Positions 39,126 to 47,543 of a stretch of DNA of 64,000 bases are shown here, one piece after another. The notes under the pieces are model-generated. The model was not told where the DNA came from. It made no database searches and saw only the letters and a program-made list of their open reading frames with translations. This DNA is from Paenibacillus_AQ nitricinens. GTDB taxonomy: Bacteria; Bacillota; Bacilli; Paenibacillales; Paenibacillaceae. Where the stretch lies: the NCBI RefSeq assembly GCF_052056485.1, contig NZ_CP183948.1, positions 744,001 to 808,000 on the forward strand, given 5' to 3'. Made by a program: the position numbers and the translations under genes. Position 1 is the first letter of the stretch, and each line of letters begins with the position of its first letter.

Positions 39126-39229
39126 AAAGGCAGGATAGTCGCATGAGGTTTATGTTTCCGGAGCTAGTTTTGTACGGAGCTTAATTAGAGAAACTAATGC
39201 TGATAGAACTTTTAGGGGATGAAAAGCTG

Positions 39230-39520
39230 ATGCAACTTAAGAAGTTGAATGATAAAAGTATCGACCAATTATTTGAAGCTATTTTAACGTTAAAAAATAT
39301 GGAAGAATGTTACGTGTTCTTTGATGATCTGTGCACTGTGAACGAGATTCAATCGTTGTCGCAGCGACTGGAAGTAGCGCGTATGCTTGGCAAAGGCTCC
39401 ACCTACAACCAGATCGAAGCAGAGACGGGTGCAAGCACAGCTACGATTTCCCGTGTAAAACGTTGCCTGAACTACGGTAATGACGGTTATAAATTAACGC
39501 TGGAACGTTTGGGACGTTAA
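39230..39520 (+). CDS. yerC: TrpR-like helix-turn-helix protein YerC/YecD
   Basis: A 96-residue DNA-binding protein of the TrpR superfamily. It begins MQLKKLNDKSIDQLFEAI and has ECYVFFDDLCTVNEIQSLSQ and the helix-turn-helix TGASTATISRVKRCLNYG, matching Bacillus YerC over its length. The ATG at 39230, with AGGGGAT ten bases ahead, is chosen to match that start; an ATG at 39197 would add 11 residues. It is followed after 3 bp by the CbiX-like gene. Confidence 0.9.
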   Translation: MQLKKLNDKSIDQLFEAILTLKNMEECYVFFDDLCTVNEIQSLSQRLEVARMLGKGSTYNQIEAETGASTATISRVKRCLNYGNDGYKLTLERLGR

Positions 39521-39523
39521 TTT

Positions 39524-40294
39524 ATGGTACCGGGCGTACTTATTATCAGTCACGGCTCTCGCGACGAGGCTTGGGTATCGATTGTAGAGGAAGCCGTAAG
39601 CGGATTGTCGCTAGGTGAAAAGATTCCTGTTGTGGTCTCTTTTTTAGAGCTGGTAGAGGGCCGTCTGATTCAAGATGGAATAAATGAGCTGGAACACGCA
39701 GGGGTCACAGATATTATTGTGATCCCATTGTTCGTTTCCTCAGGAAGTACACATGTCGATGAGATAGAATATGCACTAGGCGCCAAACCTGAGCCTGAAC
39801 GTGAGACGGATTTAGCGCTGTTCTCAGTGAAGGCTAAAGTTCACTATGGTTATCCTATCGACGATGATCCGGACATCGCTGTAATGATTTGGGACAAGCT
39901 ACGTGAGCTGTCTACGGAACCGAAGCGAGAGACGATTTTGCTTGTGGGGCATGGCAGTGTATATGATGGTTTCCGGCAGCGCTGGGAGCAGGGCATATCT
40001 TCGCTGGCGGGACGTGTCCGTGAGGTGAGTGGCGTAGCGGCGGCCGACTATGCTCTGCTGAGTCCGGATAGTGTAAGAAGCAAGGTAGAGTATTGGCAGG
40101 AGCAGGGTCACGAGGTACTGGTGGCGCCGCTTTTTTTGAGTGAAGGCTATTTTACTAAGCATGTGGTTCCGAACAGACTAAAAGGGTTAACCTATAAGTA
40201 TTCTGGTCAAACACTTCTGCCGCACCCCCTTCTTCCGCATTGGATGGAGAGACAGGTAGAGACACTCCTCGAACAGATTCGAATGAAACGATAA
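39524..40294 (+). CDS. CbiX/SirB family sirohydrochlorin chelatase-like protein
   Basis: A 256-residue protein with two chelatase-fold repeats. Each begins with a GHGS-type motif: IISHGSRDEAW near residue 7 and LLVGHGSVYDGF near residue 143. SSGSTHVDEIEYALG and LFLSEGYFTKHVVP supply the family's metal-site histidines. SirB/CbiX insert iron or cobalt into sirohydrochlorin, but no tetrapyrrole genes are nearby, so the substrate is open. It is tightly coupled to yerC. Confidence 0.82.
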   Translation: MVPGVLIISHGSRDEAWVSIVEEAVSGLSLGEKIPVVVSFLELVEGRLIQDGINELEHAGVTDIIVIPLFVSSGSTHVDEIEYALGAKPEPERETDLALFSVKAKVHYGYPIDDDPDIAVMIWDKLRELSTEPKRETILLVGHGSVYDGFRQRWEQGISSLAGRVREVSGVAAADYALLSPDSVRSKVEYWQEQGHEVLVAPLFLSEGYFTKHVVPNRLKGLTYKYSGQTLLPHPLLPHWMERQVETLLEQIRMKR

Positions 40295-40521
40295 AGCACC
40301 TACCCCTGAGCACATTTAATCATAAAAAAGGGCCCAGATCCGTGGATAATACGGGATTTGCTGCATATACATATAAATATATTTTTTTGTTAAATAAAGT
40401 GTCATGAATTGCTGTATAATGGAATATTTGCATGAAAGGGCCTTTAACATTGATTGTAGTGGTCCGAATTAGGTATAATCAATTAGGTTATTCTATTATA
40501 AAAACAGGTGGCGTTCCGGTA

Positions 40522-41412
40522 ATGAAAACTGCGAGATTGATTTATAATCCCACTTCTGGACGGGAAGAAATGAAGAAGCGGCTCGCCGATATTTTGGACC
40601 GGCTGGATATTGGTGGCATTGAAGCCACCTGCCATGCAACAACCGGAGAAGGCGATGCTATGATAGCTGCTGCAGATGCAGTAGAACGCGGTTATGACTT
40701 GATCATAGCAGCCGGTGGCGACGGCACTTTAAATGAAGTTATTAATGGTATGGCGGAGAAGCCTAATCTTCCCCCGCTCGGCGTCTTGCCGCTTGGTACT
40801 ACTAATGATTTCGCACGTGCAATGGGGATCCCGAAGAACTGGGAAGATTCCTGTGATCTGATCATTCGCCAAGAGACACGTCCGATTGATATCGGCAAGG
40901 CAAATGACCGTTATTTTATTAATATAGCAGGCGGCGGTAGTCTAACCGAACTGACATATGAAGTTCCTAGTAAGCTGAAGACCATGATAGGGCAGCTTGC
41001 GTACTATCTAAAAGGTATTGAAAAAATGGTCAGCCTGTCACCTCAGGAATTAATCATTCGTGCCAATGGCCAAGAAGTTATTCATGATGAGTTCATGCTG
41101 TTCCTGATTGCAAATACGAATTCTGTTGGCGGCTTTGAAAAGCTCGCTCCCGGCGCTCGGATCGATGACGGTCTGTTAGATGTTATAGCGGTAAAAAAAT
41201 GCAATCTGGCAGAGTTTGTCCGTTTGGTCAGATTGGCTCTTCGCGGTGAGCATTTGAATGATAAGAAGGTTGTTTATTTCCGCACGGATGCGATGGATGT
41301 AATCTCACCAGGGCATGTCCAATTGAACTTGGACGGTGAACTGGGTGGAGAGCTGCCAGGACGATTCCGGATTTTGCCGCAGCATTTGCGGATTTTTGCT
41401 GAGAATAACTGA
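40522..41412 (+). CDS. dgkB: Diacylglycerol kinase (DgkB-type lipid kinase)
   Basis: A 296-residue lipid kinase of the DAGK catalytic family. It begins MKTARLIYNPTSGREEMKKR, with the nucleotide-binding GGDGTLNEVINGMAE near residue 72 and the LGVLPLGTTNDFARAMGIP segment. It phosphorylates diacylglycerol left by lipoteichoic acid synthesis and returns it to phosphatidic acid. The ATG at 40522 has AGGTGG upstream and matches Bacillus DgkB; the frame is open 30 codons further, but without family similarity. It lies 142 bp before rlmD. Confidence 0.92.
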   Translation: MKTARLIYNPTSGREEMKKRLADILDRLDIGGIEATCHATTGEGDAMIAAADAVERGYDLIIAAGGDGTLNEVINGMAEKPNLPPLGVLPLGTTNDFARAMGIPKNWEDSCDLIIRQETRPIDIGKANDRYFINIAGGGSLTELTYEVPSKLKTMIGQLAYYLKGIEKMVSLSPQELIIRANGQEVIHDEFMLFLIANTNSVGGFEKLAPGARIDDGLLDVIAVKKCNLAEFVRLVRLALRGEHLNDKKVVYFRTDAMDVISPGHVQLNLDGELGGELPGRFRILPQHLRIFAENN

Positions 41413-41554
41413 GATTGATTGAAAGTAAGAGTGTGGGATTATACAGCGATGATCTTTGATCGAAGAGACTGTAAGATTTACAGTGATGGAAATGATTGAA
41501 GACATTTAATTGGGTTTATACAGCGATGATAATGAAAGAAGTGAACTATAAATA

Positions 41555-43093
41555 ATGAGTAAACACCGCAGTGGACGCAGCACCAGCCGCCCAGTCGGCA
41601 AGGCGCCTGTCGCCGAACTGCCTGTGAATAAAAATGATGAGGTTATGCTCGATATTATCGGCATGACCCATGAAGGTGAAGGGGTAGGCCGCGTTGAAGG
41701 CTTTACCCTTTTTGTGCAGGGAGCTCTTCCCGGAGAGAAGGTCCGGGCAAAGGTGCTCAAGACCAAGAAGCAGTATGGCTACGCCAAGCTGCTGAATTTA
41801 GTAGAGGCGAGCAGCGCCCGCATCGCGGCGCCTTGTGAGATCTATGATAAGTGTGGCGGCTGCCAGCTGCAGCATATGGACTATGCCGCTCAGCTGATGT
41901 GGAAACGGCAGCTGGTGGTGGACAACCTGGAGCGGATTGGAAAGCTCCGGGTGAGTGGTGGTGGCGGAGACAGCGGAAAGAGCAAAGCGAATGAAGCTGT
42001 TGAGAGTCAGATGGACCGTGCTAACGATGGTGACATCGCGGATGGCGCTGGAGTGGCTAAGACAGAGGGCATTCTCGTCCGCCCTACACTAGGCATGGAC
42101 GAGCCTTGGCGTTATCGCAACAAGGCTCAGGTGCCGATCGGCGTAACCGAAGGCGGCCTTGTGGGCGGCTTTTACGCGCGGGGAAGCCACCGGATCATCG
42201 ATATGGAAACATGCTTAATTCAGCATGAAGATAACGATGACGTTGTGCGCAAGGTGAAAGGCATCGGCAGAGAACTCGGCATCTCTGCTTATAATGAAGA
42301 AACCAGCCGCGGCCTGCTGCGCCATGTCGTCGTGAAAAAGGCCTTCCGCACCGGTGAAATGATGCTCGTCCTCGTAACCAACGGTCGCGACATCCCGCAC
42401 CTGGACGCCTGGCTCGGGAGCATCCGCGAACAGCTGCCAGACGTGGTCAGCATCTGCCAGAACGTCAACACTCAGCGCACGAATGTCATCTTCGGGGACG
42501 AAACCCGCGTCCTGTGGGGCAGAGACGTCATCTATGACTACATCGGCGATGTACAGTTCGCAATCTCAGCGCGTTCGTTCTATCAAGTGAACCCGGCACA
42601 GACTGAGGTGCTGTACGGAAAAACCGTAGAATACGCCGGACTGACTGGCAATGAAACGGTTATCGATGCCTATTGCGGCATCGGTACGATCTCTCTCTTT
42701 TTGGCGCAGCATGCGGCTAAGGTATACGGTGTGGAGATTGTACCGGAAGCGATTGAGGATGCCCGGGCGAATGCGAAGTTGAATGAGATGAAGAATGTAG
42801 TGTTCGAGGTTGGAGCCTCTGAAGATGTCATTCCGAATTGGAAAGAACAGGGGATAACGGCAGATGTTATCGTGGTCGATCCACCGCGTAAGGGCTGTGA
42901 TCCACGGTTGTTGGAGACGATTCTAGCGATGAAGCCGGAGCGTGTGGTGTATGTGTCGTGTAATCCATCCACATTGGCAAGGGACTTGCGGGTGCTCGAA
43001 GATGGCGGGTACAGAACAGTGGAGGTAACTCCGGTGGATATGTTCCCGCATACGGTGCATGTGGAATCGGTGGCGTTGCTGGTAATGGAGTAG
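41555..43093 (+). CDS. rlmD: 23S rRNA (uracil-5-)-methyltransferase, RlmD/RlmCD type
   Basis: A 512-residue SAM-dependent m5U methyltransferase. An N-terminal TRAM domain (about residues 25-85) is followed by the iron-sulfur cysteines in CEIYDKCGGCQLQH and then the Rossmann domain. The catalytic cysteine motif is YVSCNPSTLARDL, with VDPPRKGCD just before. A low-complexity insert of about 45 residues rich in Gly, Asp and Asn (near 133-175) interrupts the region after the cysteines. It ends FPHTVHVESVALLVME. The ribosome-binding site is weak. The specific uridine methylated is not certain. Confidence 0.92.
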   Translation: MSKHRSGRSTSRPVGKAPVAELPVNKNDEVMLDIIGMTHEGEGVGRVEGFTLFVQGALPGEKVRAKVLKTKKQYGYAKLLNLVEASSARIAAPCEIYDKCGGCQLQHMDYAAQLMWKRQLVVDNLERIGKLRVSGGGGDSGKSKANEAVESQMDRANDGDIADGAGVAKTEGILVRPTLGMDEPWRYRNKAQVPIGVTEGGLVGGFYARGSHRIIDMETCLIQHEDNDDVVRKVKGIGRELGISAYNEETSRGLLRHVVVKKAFRTGEMMLVLVTNGRDIPHLDAWLGSIREQLPDVVSICQNVNTQRTNVIFGDETRVLWGRDVIYDYIGDVQFAISARSFYQVNPAQTEVLYGKTVEYAGLTGNETVIDAYCGIGTISLFLAQHAAKVYGVEIVPEAIEDARANAKLNEMKNVVFEVGASEDVIPNWKEQGITADVIVVDPPRKGCDPRLLETILAMKPERVVYVSCNPSTLARDLRVLEDGGYRTVEVTPVDMFPHTVHVESVALLVME

Positions 43094-43314
43094 CTTTAAG
43101 CTACAGTTACCTGATAATTTATTAAAGGCTCAAGCTTTAAAATGCTTGAGTCTTTTTGTTTGTTTTGAGATTGTTTATTATTTTCTTGAATATCGTTAAC
43201 AAACGAATTGACTGTTAATTGTTAGGGAATTATCCGATATAGTTTGTATGAAGGATAAGAAACCTTTATATATCAGTTAAAAAAATAGAAACTTTACGAT
43301 AGTAGGAGAATCGC

Positions 43315-44970
43315 ATGGAGTATAAAAGAAAGTTATTTGAAGAGTTTTTTGAACTTGAGAATTATGATATTGAAGATGAAATAATAGAAATTATTAATAG
43401 GTTTCGACAGTATAGACCAAATGAGGTTTTTTGGTTAATAAATAGTCTGATTATGGACAACACGAGATATGCTTTTGAAAATAGAGACAAACGGGTTTCT
43501 CCAAAATTGGTAAATAGATTATTTTATTTGTATAAAAAGAATTCAGTTATTAGTAGCAATATGAAAATTAAGAACAGACCCAACGAGTTAGAGTGGTTGA
43601 GGAAAAAGTTCATTAAAATAGTAAACTATTATTGTATGGAACAGTTTAATCAGAAAGAAGAGCAAGAAGATATTCATATGTCTTTACGAAATTTCCACTC
43701 CCAAAATTTTATAAATTACCATTTTGATTATCCAAATACCTCTTGGTTCCAATACCTGCGTGTTTTAGAAATCAACAGTAAAGTTATTGATGAAATTTTT
43801 ATAAAAGATAATCTGACAACTCTAGAAATAGAAAAAGGTCTATTAATTTGCATTCTATATGATTTTATATATCAAGCTTGTCAACAAAATATACTTAATG
43901 ACTTATTGTACGAAAAAGAGAAATATAAATTCGAAAACTTTTTGACTAGCTTTTCCATAAAACAATTTTCGCGAATTTTAAGAAGATTTGGAATTAGGGA
44001 TAAAGAGTTTATTAGTAGATTTTTCCCTGTTTTAAGAAATGAAGAAGAGATAAAAGTGAGTTATCCGACTGATAAATATTATAAAGAAGAGTTCTCCATA
44101 GGGACTTGTGATAATGAAAGAATATTTTTCCCCCGCTCAAATTTTGTACTTGATGAGTTCTGGAATTATATATTAGAACGTGAAGAAATGATTGGTAGGA
44201 AAGATGAATTTGTTGAAGATTATACTATTATGTTGTTGGCAAACTTTTTTGGAGAAGAGAATATATATTATAATTTGTTCGATGAAAATGGCGCGGAACA
44301 AGATATTATTGTTCTTAGTGGAGAATATATATTGTGTTTTGAGTGCAAATCTGAAGTATTAAAAGAACCATTTAGAGATTCTAATAAGTCTGAAAAAAGA
44401 ATGCAACAAAACTTTAACCGAGTTATTCAAAAAGCCTATAAGCAAGGGTGGAGGGTTAAAGATAACATTAGAAATAAAATGTGTAAGTATTACGACAATG
44501 ATAAGAGAGATTCCCGAAAGATGGTATTGGATTTGAGTGAGTATGACCATACGAAAGTGATTATGGTATGTGTAACTATTAATAATTACTTAAATCTATC
44601 TAATCGTGTTAATATGTACCTTAAATTTGAAGATGATGAAAAAACCTATCCTTGGGTTATTGATATATTTAGTTTGGAGCATATCTTTAATAAAATAAGG
44701 TCTATTAATAGAGATAAGAGATACTTTATTAAGTATGTTAGGGATAGAATCAAATCTTATCTAGGTGTTCAAGCTATGGGAGCGGAAGAGTTGGAGTGCT
44801 TTGGGTATTATTTGCGTTATGGAAAATTTGATGACTCTCTAGATGGTTGGGTAATTACAAATTTAGGGAATGGGTATGCAACATTTGTTCTAGATTATAT
44901 ACCTAGACCGGAGATTGATTTAATGTATTTATATTTTTGGGAACTCACATCTATTACTCAACAAGATTAA
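43315..44970 (+). CDS. AT-rich accessory protein with a PD-(D/E)XK nuclease-like motif
   Basis: A 551-residue protein that I do not recognise. It is rich in Lys, Asn, Ile, Phe and Tyr and has no signal peptide or membrane segment. Near residues 326-346 it has GAEQDII ... YILCFECKSE, with D330 and E343-x-K345 on adjacent predicted strands, the pattern of a PD-(D/E)XK nuclease core; a nearby upstream Glu could complete it. The ~320 residues before are helical and may recognise a target. AGGAGA lies five bases before the ATG. Codon use is far more AT-rich than in neighbouring rlmD, which suggests transfer. A degraded repeat of the rlmD 3' end follows. A defence nuclease is an inference. Confidence 0.7.
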   Translation: MEYKRKLFEEFFELENYDIEDEIIEIINRFRQYRPNEVFWLINSLIMDNTRYAFENRDKRVSPKLVNRLFYLYKKNSVISSNMKIKNRPNELEWLRKKFIKIVNYYCMEQFNQKEEQEDIHMSLRNFHSQNFINYHFDYPNTSWFQYLRVLEINSKVIDEIFIKDNLTTLEIEKGLLICILYDFIYQACQQNILNDLLYEKEKYKFENFLTSFSIKQFSRILRRFGIRDKEFISRFFPVLRNEEEIKVSYPTDKYYKEEFSIGTCDNERIFFPRSNFVLDEFWNYILEREEMIGRKDEFVEDYTIMLLANFFGEENIYYNLFDENGAEQDIIVLSGEYILCFECKSEVLKEPFRDSNKSEKRMQQNFNRVIQKAYKQGWRVKDNIRNKMCKYYDNDKRDSRKMVLDLSEYDHTKVIMVCVTINNYLNLSNRVNMYLKFEDDEKTYPWVIDIFSLEHIFNKIRSINRDKRYFIKYVRDRIKSYLGVQAMGAEELECFGYYLRYGKFDDSLDGWVITNLGNGYATFVLDYIPRPEIDLMYLYFWELTSITQQD

Positions 44971-45006
44971 GTTGAGCAAATCTCATTTTATATTAAAGCT
45001 GTACTT

Positions 45007-45087
45007 CCTGTCACCTCAACACATGTGGAGTCGGTGGCGTTGTTGGTGAGGGATGTAACAGTGATTCAACCCCCTTTACTTACTTGA
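45007..45087 (+). pseudogene. Degraded copy of a RlmD-type methyltransferase C terminus
   Basis: Reading from 45007 gives PVTSTHVESVALLVRD, closely matching the rlmD C terminus (HTVHVESVALLVME). At the DNA level, 45022-45049 matches 43058-43085 at 25 of 28 positions. There is no upstream methyltransferase sequence, so it is a remnant or duplicated 3' end. It marks the far edge of the insertion that carries the nuclease-like gene. Confidence 0.7.
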
Positions 45088-45217
45088 GTTTTCCAGTGTG
45101 GTACAGAATGAAACCTTGGTGGCACAGATAGAGGAGATCAGACTTGATGTGAAATTGATGGGCAAATCTACCGGATTTGAGCCTGATGAAAAGAAGAAAT
45201 CATGTAATTTGAAGTGA
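45065..45217 (+). pseudogene. Short open frame remnant, unrecognised
   Basis: A 50-codon open stretch without a plausible start, ending ETLVAQIEEIRLDVKLMG ... FEPDEKKKSCNLK. Composition looks protein-like, and a terminator follows at 45254. It is probably the tail of a lost gene; no family recognised. Confidence 0.4.
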
Positions 45218-45253
45218 TCCTGTCAAGTAGACATCAAATAAAAAGTAATATTT

Positions 45254-45300
45254 AAGCAGCCTGAGTTCGGTATCTATAGGGACTTAGGTTGTTTAGTTTT
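45254..45300 (+). terminator. Terminator after the remnant frame
   Basis: AAGCAGCCTGAGT pairs with ACTTAGGTTGTTT through several wobble pairs and is followed by a T-rich tract. 45301-45476 holds no gene; an 8-bp inverted repeat, GATGGTAG (45413) with CTACCATC (45453), brackets a GC-rich loop. Confidence 0.6.
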
Positions 45301-45476
45301 GCTTGGAAACGTGCACAGTTGTAAAAGCGAATGTATAGATAATAAAAGTACGAATAGCTTGTCCTATTTTACTCTTTGCCCCCGTCCCTAAGCATAAAGA
45401 ATAAGCCTGCTGGATGGTAGTGTTTTTGCCGTCCAGGGGCTAGTTCTCCCGGCTACCATCATCTTAAAACACCTAT

Positions 45477-45512
45477 AAAAAATAGGCCAACCAGAAGTTC
45501 CTGGCTGACCTA
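45477..45512 (-). terminator. Terminator of the flavoprotein gene
   Basis: On the minus strand TAGGTCAGCCAG pairs with CTGGTTGGCCTA and is followed by six Ts, just after the stop codon of the flavoprotein gene. Confidence 0.85.
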
Positions 45513-45528
45513 ATAATACGAAATAAGT

Positions 45529-47319
45529 TTACTCTGCTACAACTTGTTTGCCTGCAATTCGGCCGAATGTGAAGATATCAGCGATGGCATTACCGCCAAG
45601 ACGGTTTGCACCATGAATGACCCCTGTTACTTCACCTGCAGCGAACAACCCAGGGATGACTTCACCTTTTTCATTCAATACGCGAGTCTTCTCGTCGATC
45701 ACCAATCCGCCCATTGTATGGTGAACGGATGGTACAGCTTTTTCGATGTAGTAAGGGCCTTTTTCAAGAGATTTCAATCCACCGCGATGTTTGAAATCAA
45801 GGTCTTTACCTGTTTTCGCATAATCATTTACTTTATTAATTGTTTCTTTCAAAGTGTTCACGTCAATTTTGAAGAAATCAGCCGCCTCTTCAATCGTATC
45901 GGCTTTAAAGAGCAAGCCTTGTTTAACGAGTTGATCGTATTCGTCTTGATGAACTTCGATCGTTTTACCGATATCCTCAATGCCTTGATTCCATAATTGA
46001 TACGTATATCCGCCCGTCTGGGCAAGAATTGCTTTAGAAATAACGTCACGACGTTCTAATTCCTCAACGAAGCGCTTGCCTTCTTGGTTAATCAGGATCG
46101 CACCATCGAAGCGGGAGTCTGCAACCAGGGAAATAACACCTGTCTCAGGATTACAGATTGGATACGTTTGAATATTCTCCATGTTTGTCAGCTTGGCGCC
46201 AATCGTTTCTGCCATAACGATACCGTCACCTGTAGATCCTGGTGTATCGGTAGACATATATTTTTCATCCATTTTAGGGTTATACTTTTTACGCATCTCT
46301 ACATTGGATCCAAAACCACCGGTAGCGATGATGATGCCTTTGTTCGCATGGAAGGTGATCTTGTCGCCAGTACCCGAAGTCGCAGTTACACCGGTTACTT
46401 TGCCGCTTTCGTCCTTCAGCAAGGTTTCGGCTTTCATATTCGTTTTGATCGTGATTTGGTCAGCGTCTGTTTTGGCTTTTAACTTGGTAATCAATTCAGA
46501 ACCTGTATGACCTACAGGGATCAACGCACGTTTTCTGGAATGGCCTCCAAATTGGAACAGATGATCAGGTAAGAACTCTACCTTGATATCATCCCGCAGC
46601 CATTCGGCAGATGCTAGTGCATTGTCGGCAAGAATACGAACCATCTTAGGATCCCCGAGGTTGTCTCCGCCTTTCATCGTATCATCATAGAACAAGTCAG
46701 CCGTGTCATCAGTGATGCCAAGAGCACGTTCAACCCAGTTGTCCGGCGCATTCATCTCACCACCGGAGATCAATGTGTTGCCGCCAACAGCTGGCATTTT
46801 CTCGAGCAGAACTACATTAGCTCCAGCGCTGTTCGCTTCGATAGCCGCACTAAAGCCAGCACCTCCGGCACCGATGACGACAACATCATAGGTTTGCTCG
46901 GCTTCTTCTTTATCTTTGCTTCCACTGACTGCAGCGCCAGCGACAAGAGTAAGTCCAGACTTCGTAATTGCATCTTGAATGGCTTCTAGATATCCTTTGC
47001 TTGTAGCCGTAGATCCGCTGATGGCATCAACTTTTGCGCTGTTAGTTGCCATGACATCTTCCTTAAGCTGCGTATAAACAGGTTCTGCAAGTACTTCATT
47101 TTCCTTATGCTCTGTTACTTTAATGTCAGTGATCTTGTTATCTAATAAGGAAACTTGTACTTTAATATCTCCATGTTTACCTTGCCCAACTCCTTCAAAG
47201 ACTTGAACTCCGTTTGCATCTGCAGCGGGTGCTGCATCTTTACCGCCGCAGGCAGCAAGTGTGAACATAAGACTGAGGACTAGCAGAATAGATAACAGCT
47301 TTTTCGTGTGAGTTCGCAT
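45529..47319 (-). CDS. FAD/FMN-binding lipoprotein, fumarate/urocanate reductase-like flavoprotein
   Basis: A 596-residue exported lipoprotein. The signal ends in the lipobox TLAAC (Cys near 24). An FMN-binding domain follows (about 35-115) with the flavinylation motif DAISGSTATS, where ApbE attaches FMN to a threonine. The FAD-binding fold starts at YDVVVIGAGGAGFSAAIEAN and ends AGEVTGVIHGANRLGGNAIA, with the PSVHHTMGGL active-site region. This is the layout of extracytoplasmic fumarate or urocanate reductases used as terminal electron acceptors. The ATG at 47319 has AAGGAGATATT upstream. It is divergent from a two-component system. Confidence 0.88.
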   Translation of the reverse strand: MRTHTKKLLSILLVLSLMFTLAACGGKDAAPAADANGVQVFEGVGQGKHGDIKVQVSLLDNKITDIKVTEHKENEVLAEPVYTQLKEDVMATNSAKVDAISGSTATSKGYLEAIQDAITKSGLTLVAGAAVSGSKDKEEAEQTYDVVVIGAGGAGFSAAIEANSAGANVVLLEKMPAVGGNTLISGGEMNAPDNWVERALGITDDTADLFYDDTMKGGDNLGDPKMVRILADNALASAEWLRDDIKVEFLPDHLFQFGGHSRKRALIPVGHTGSELITKLKAKTDADQITIKTNMKAETLLKDESGKVTGVTATSGTGDKITFHANKGIIIATGGFGSNVEMRKKYNPKMDEKYMSTDTPGSTGDGIVMAETIGAKLTNMENIQTYPICNPETGVISLVADSRFDGAILINQEGKRFVEELERRDVISKAILAQTGGYTYQLWNQGIEDIGKTIEVHQDEYDQLVKQGLLFKADTIEEAADFFKIDVNTLKETINKVNDYAKTGKDLDFKHRGGLKSLEKGPYYIEKAVPSVHHTMGGLVIDEKTRVLNEKGEVIPGLFAAGEVTGVIHGANRLGGNAIADIFTFGRIAGKQVVAE

Positions 47320-47543
47320 AATATCTCCTTCATTCTGTTGTGAATTGGTTACATACACTAGGGAGAGGAAGATTTGCTAGGCAAATCCTTTATCTCTAGC
47401 CTAGACATGAATAGTATTTCATGTGAAAATATGCACAAGACCTATTATAGATTTAGTACAGCATTATGTATTTGCACAGATTAGCGTTTTTTTGTCTTTT
47501 TCGGGCATGTAAGAAACGGATATTGTGAAGGGCTATGATTACA

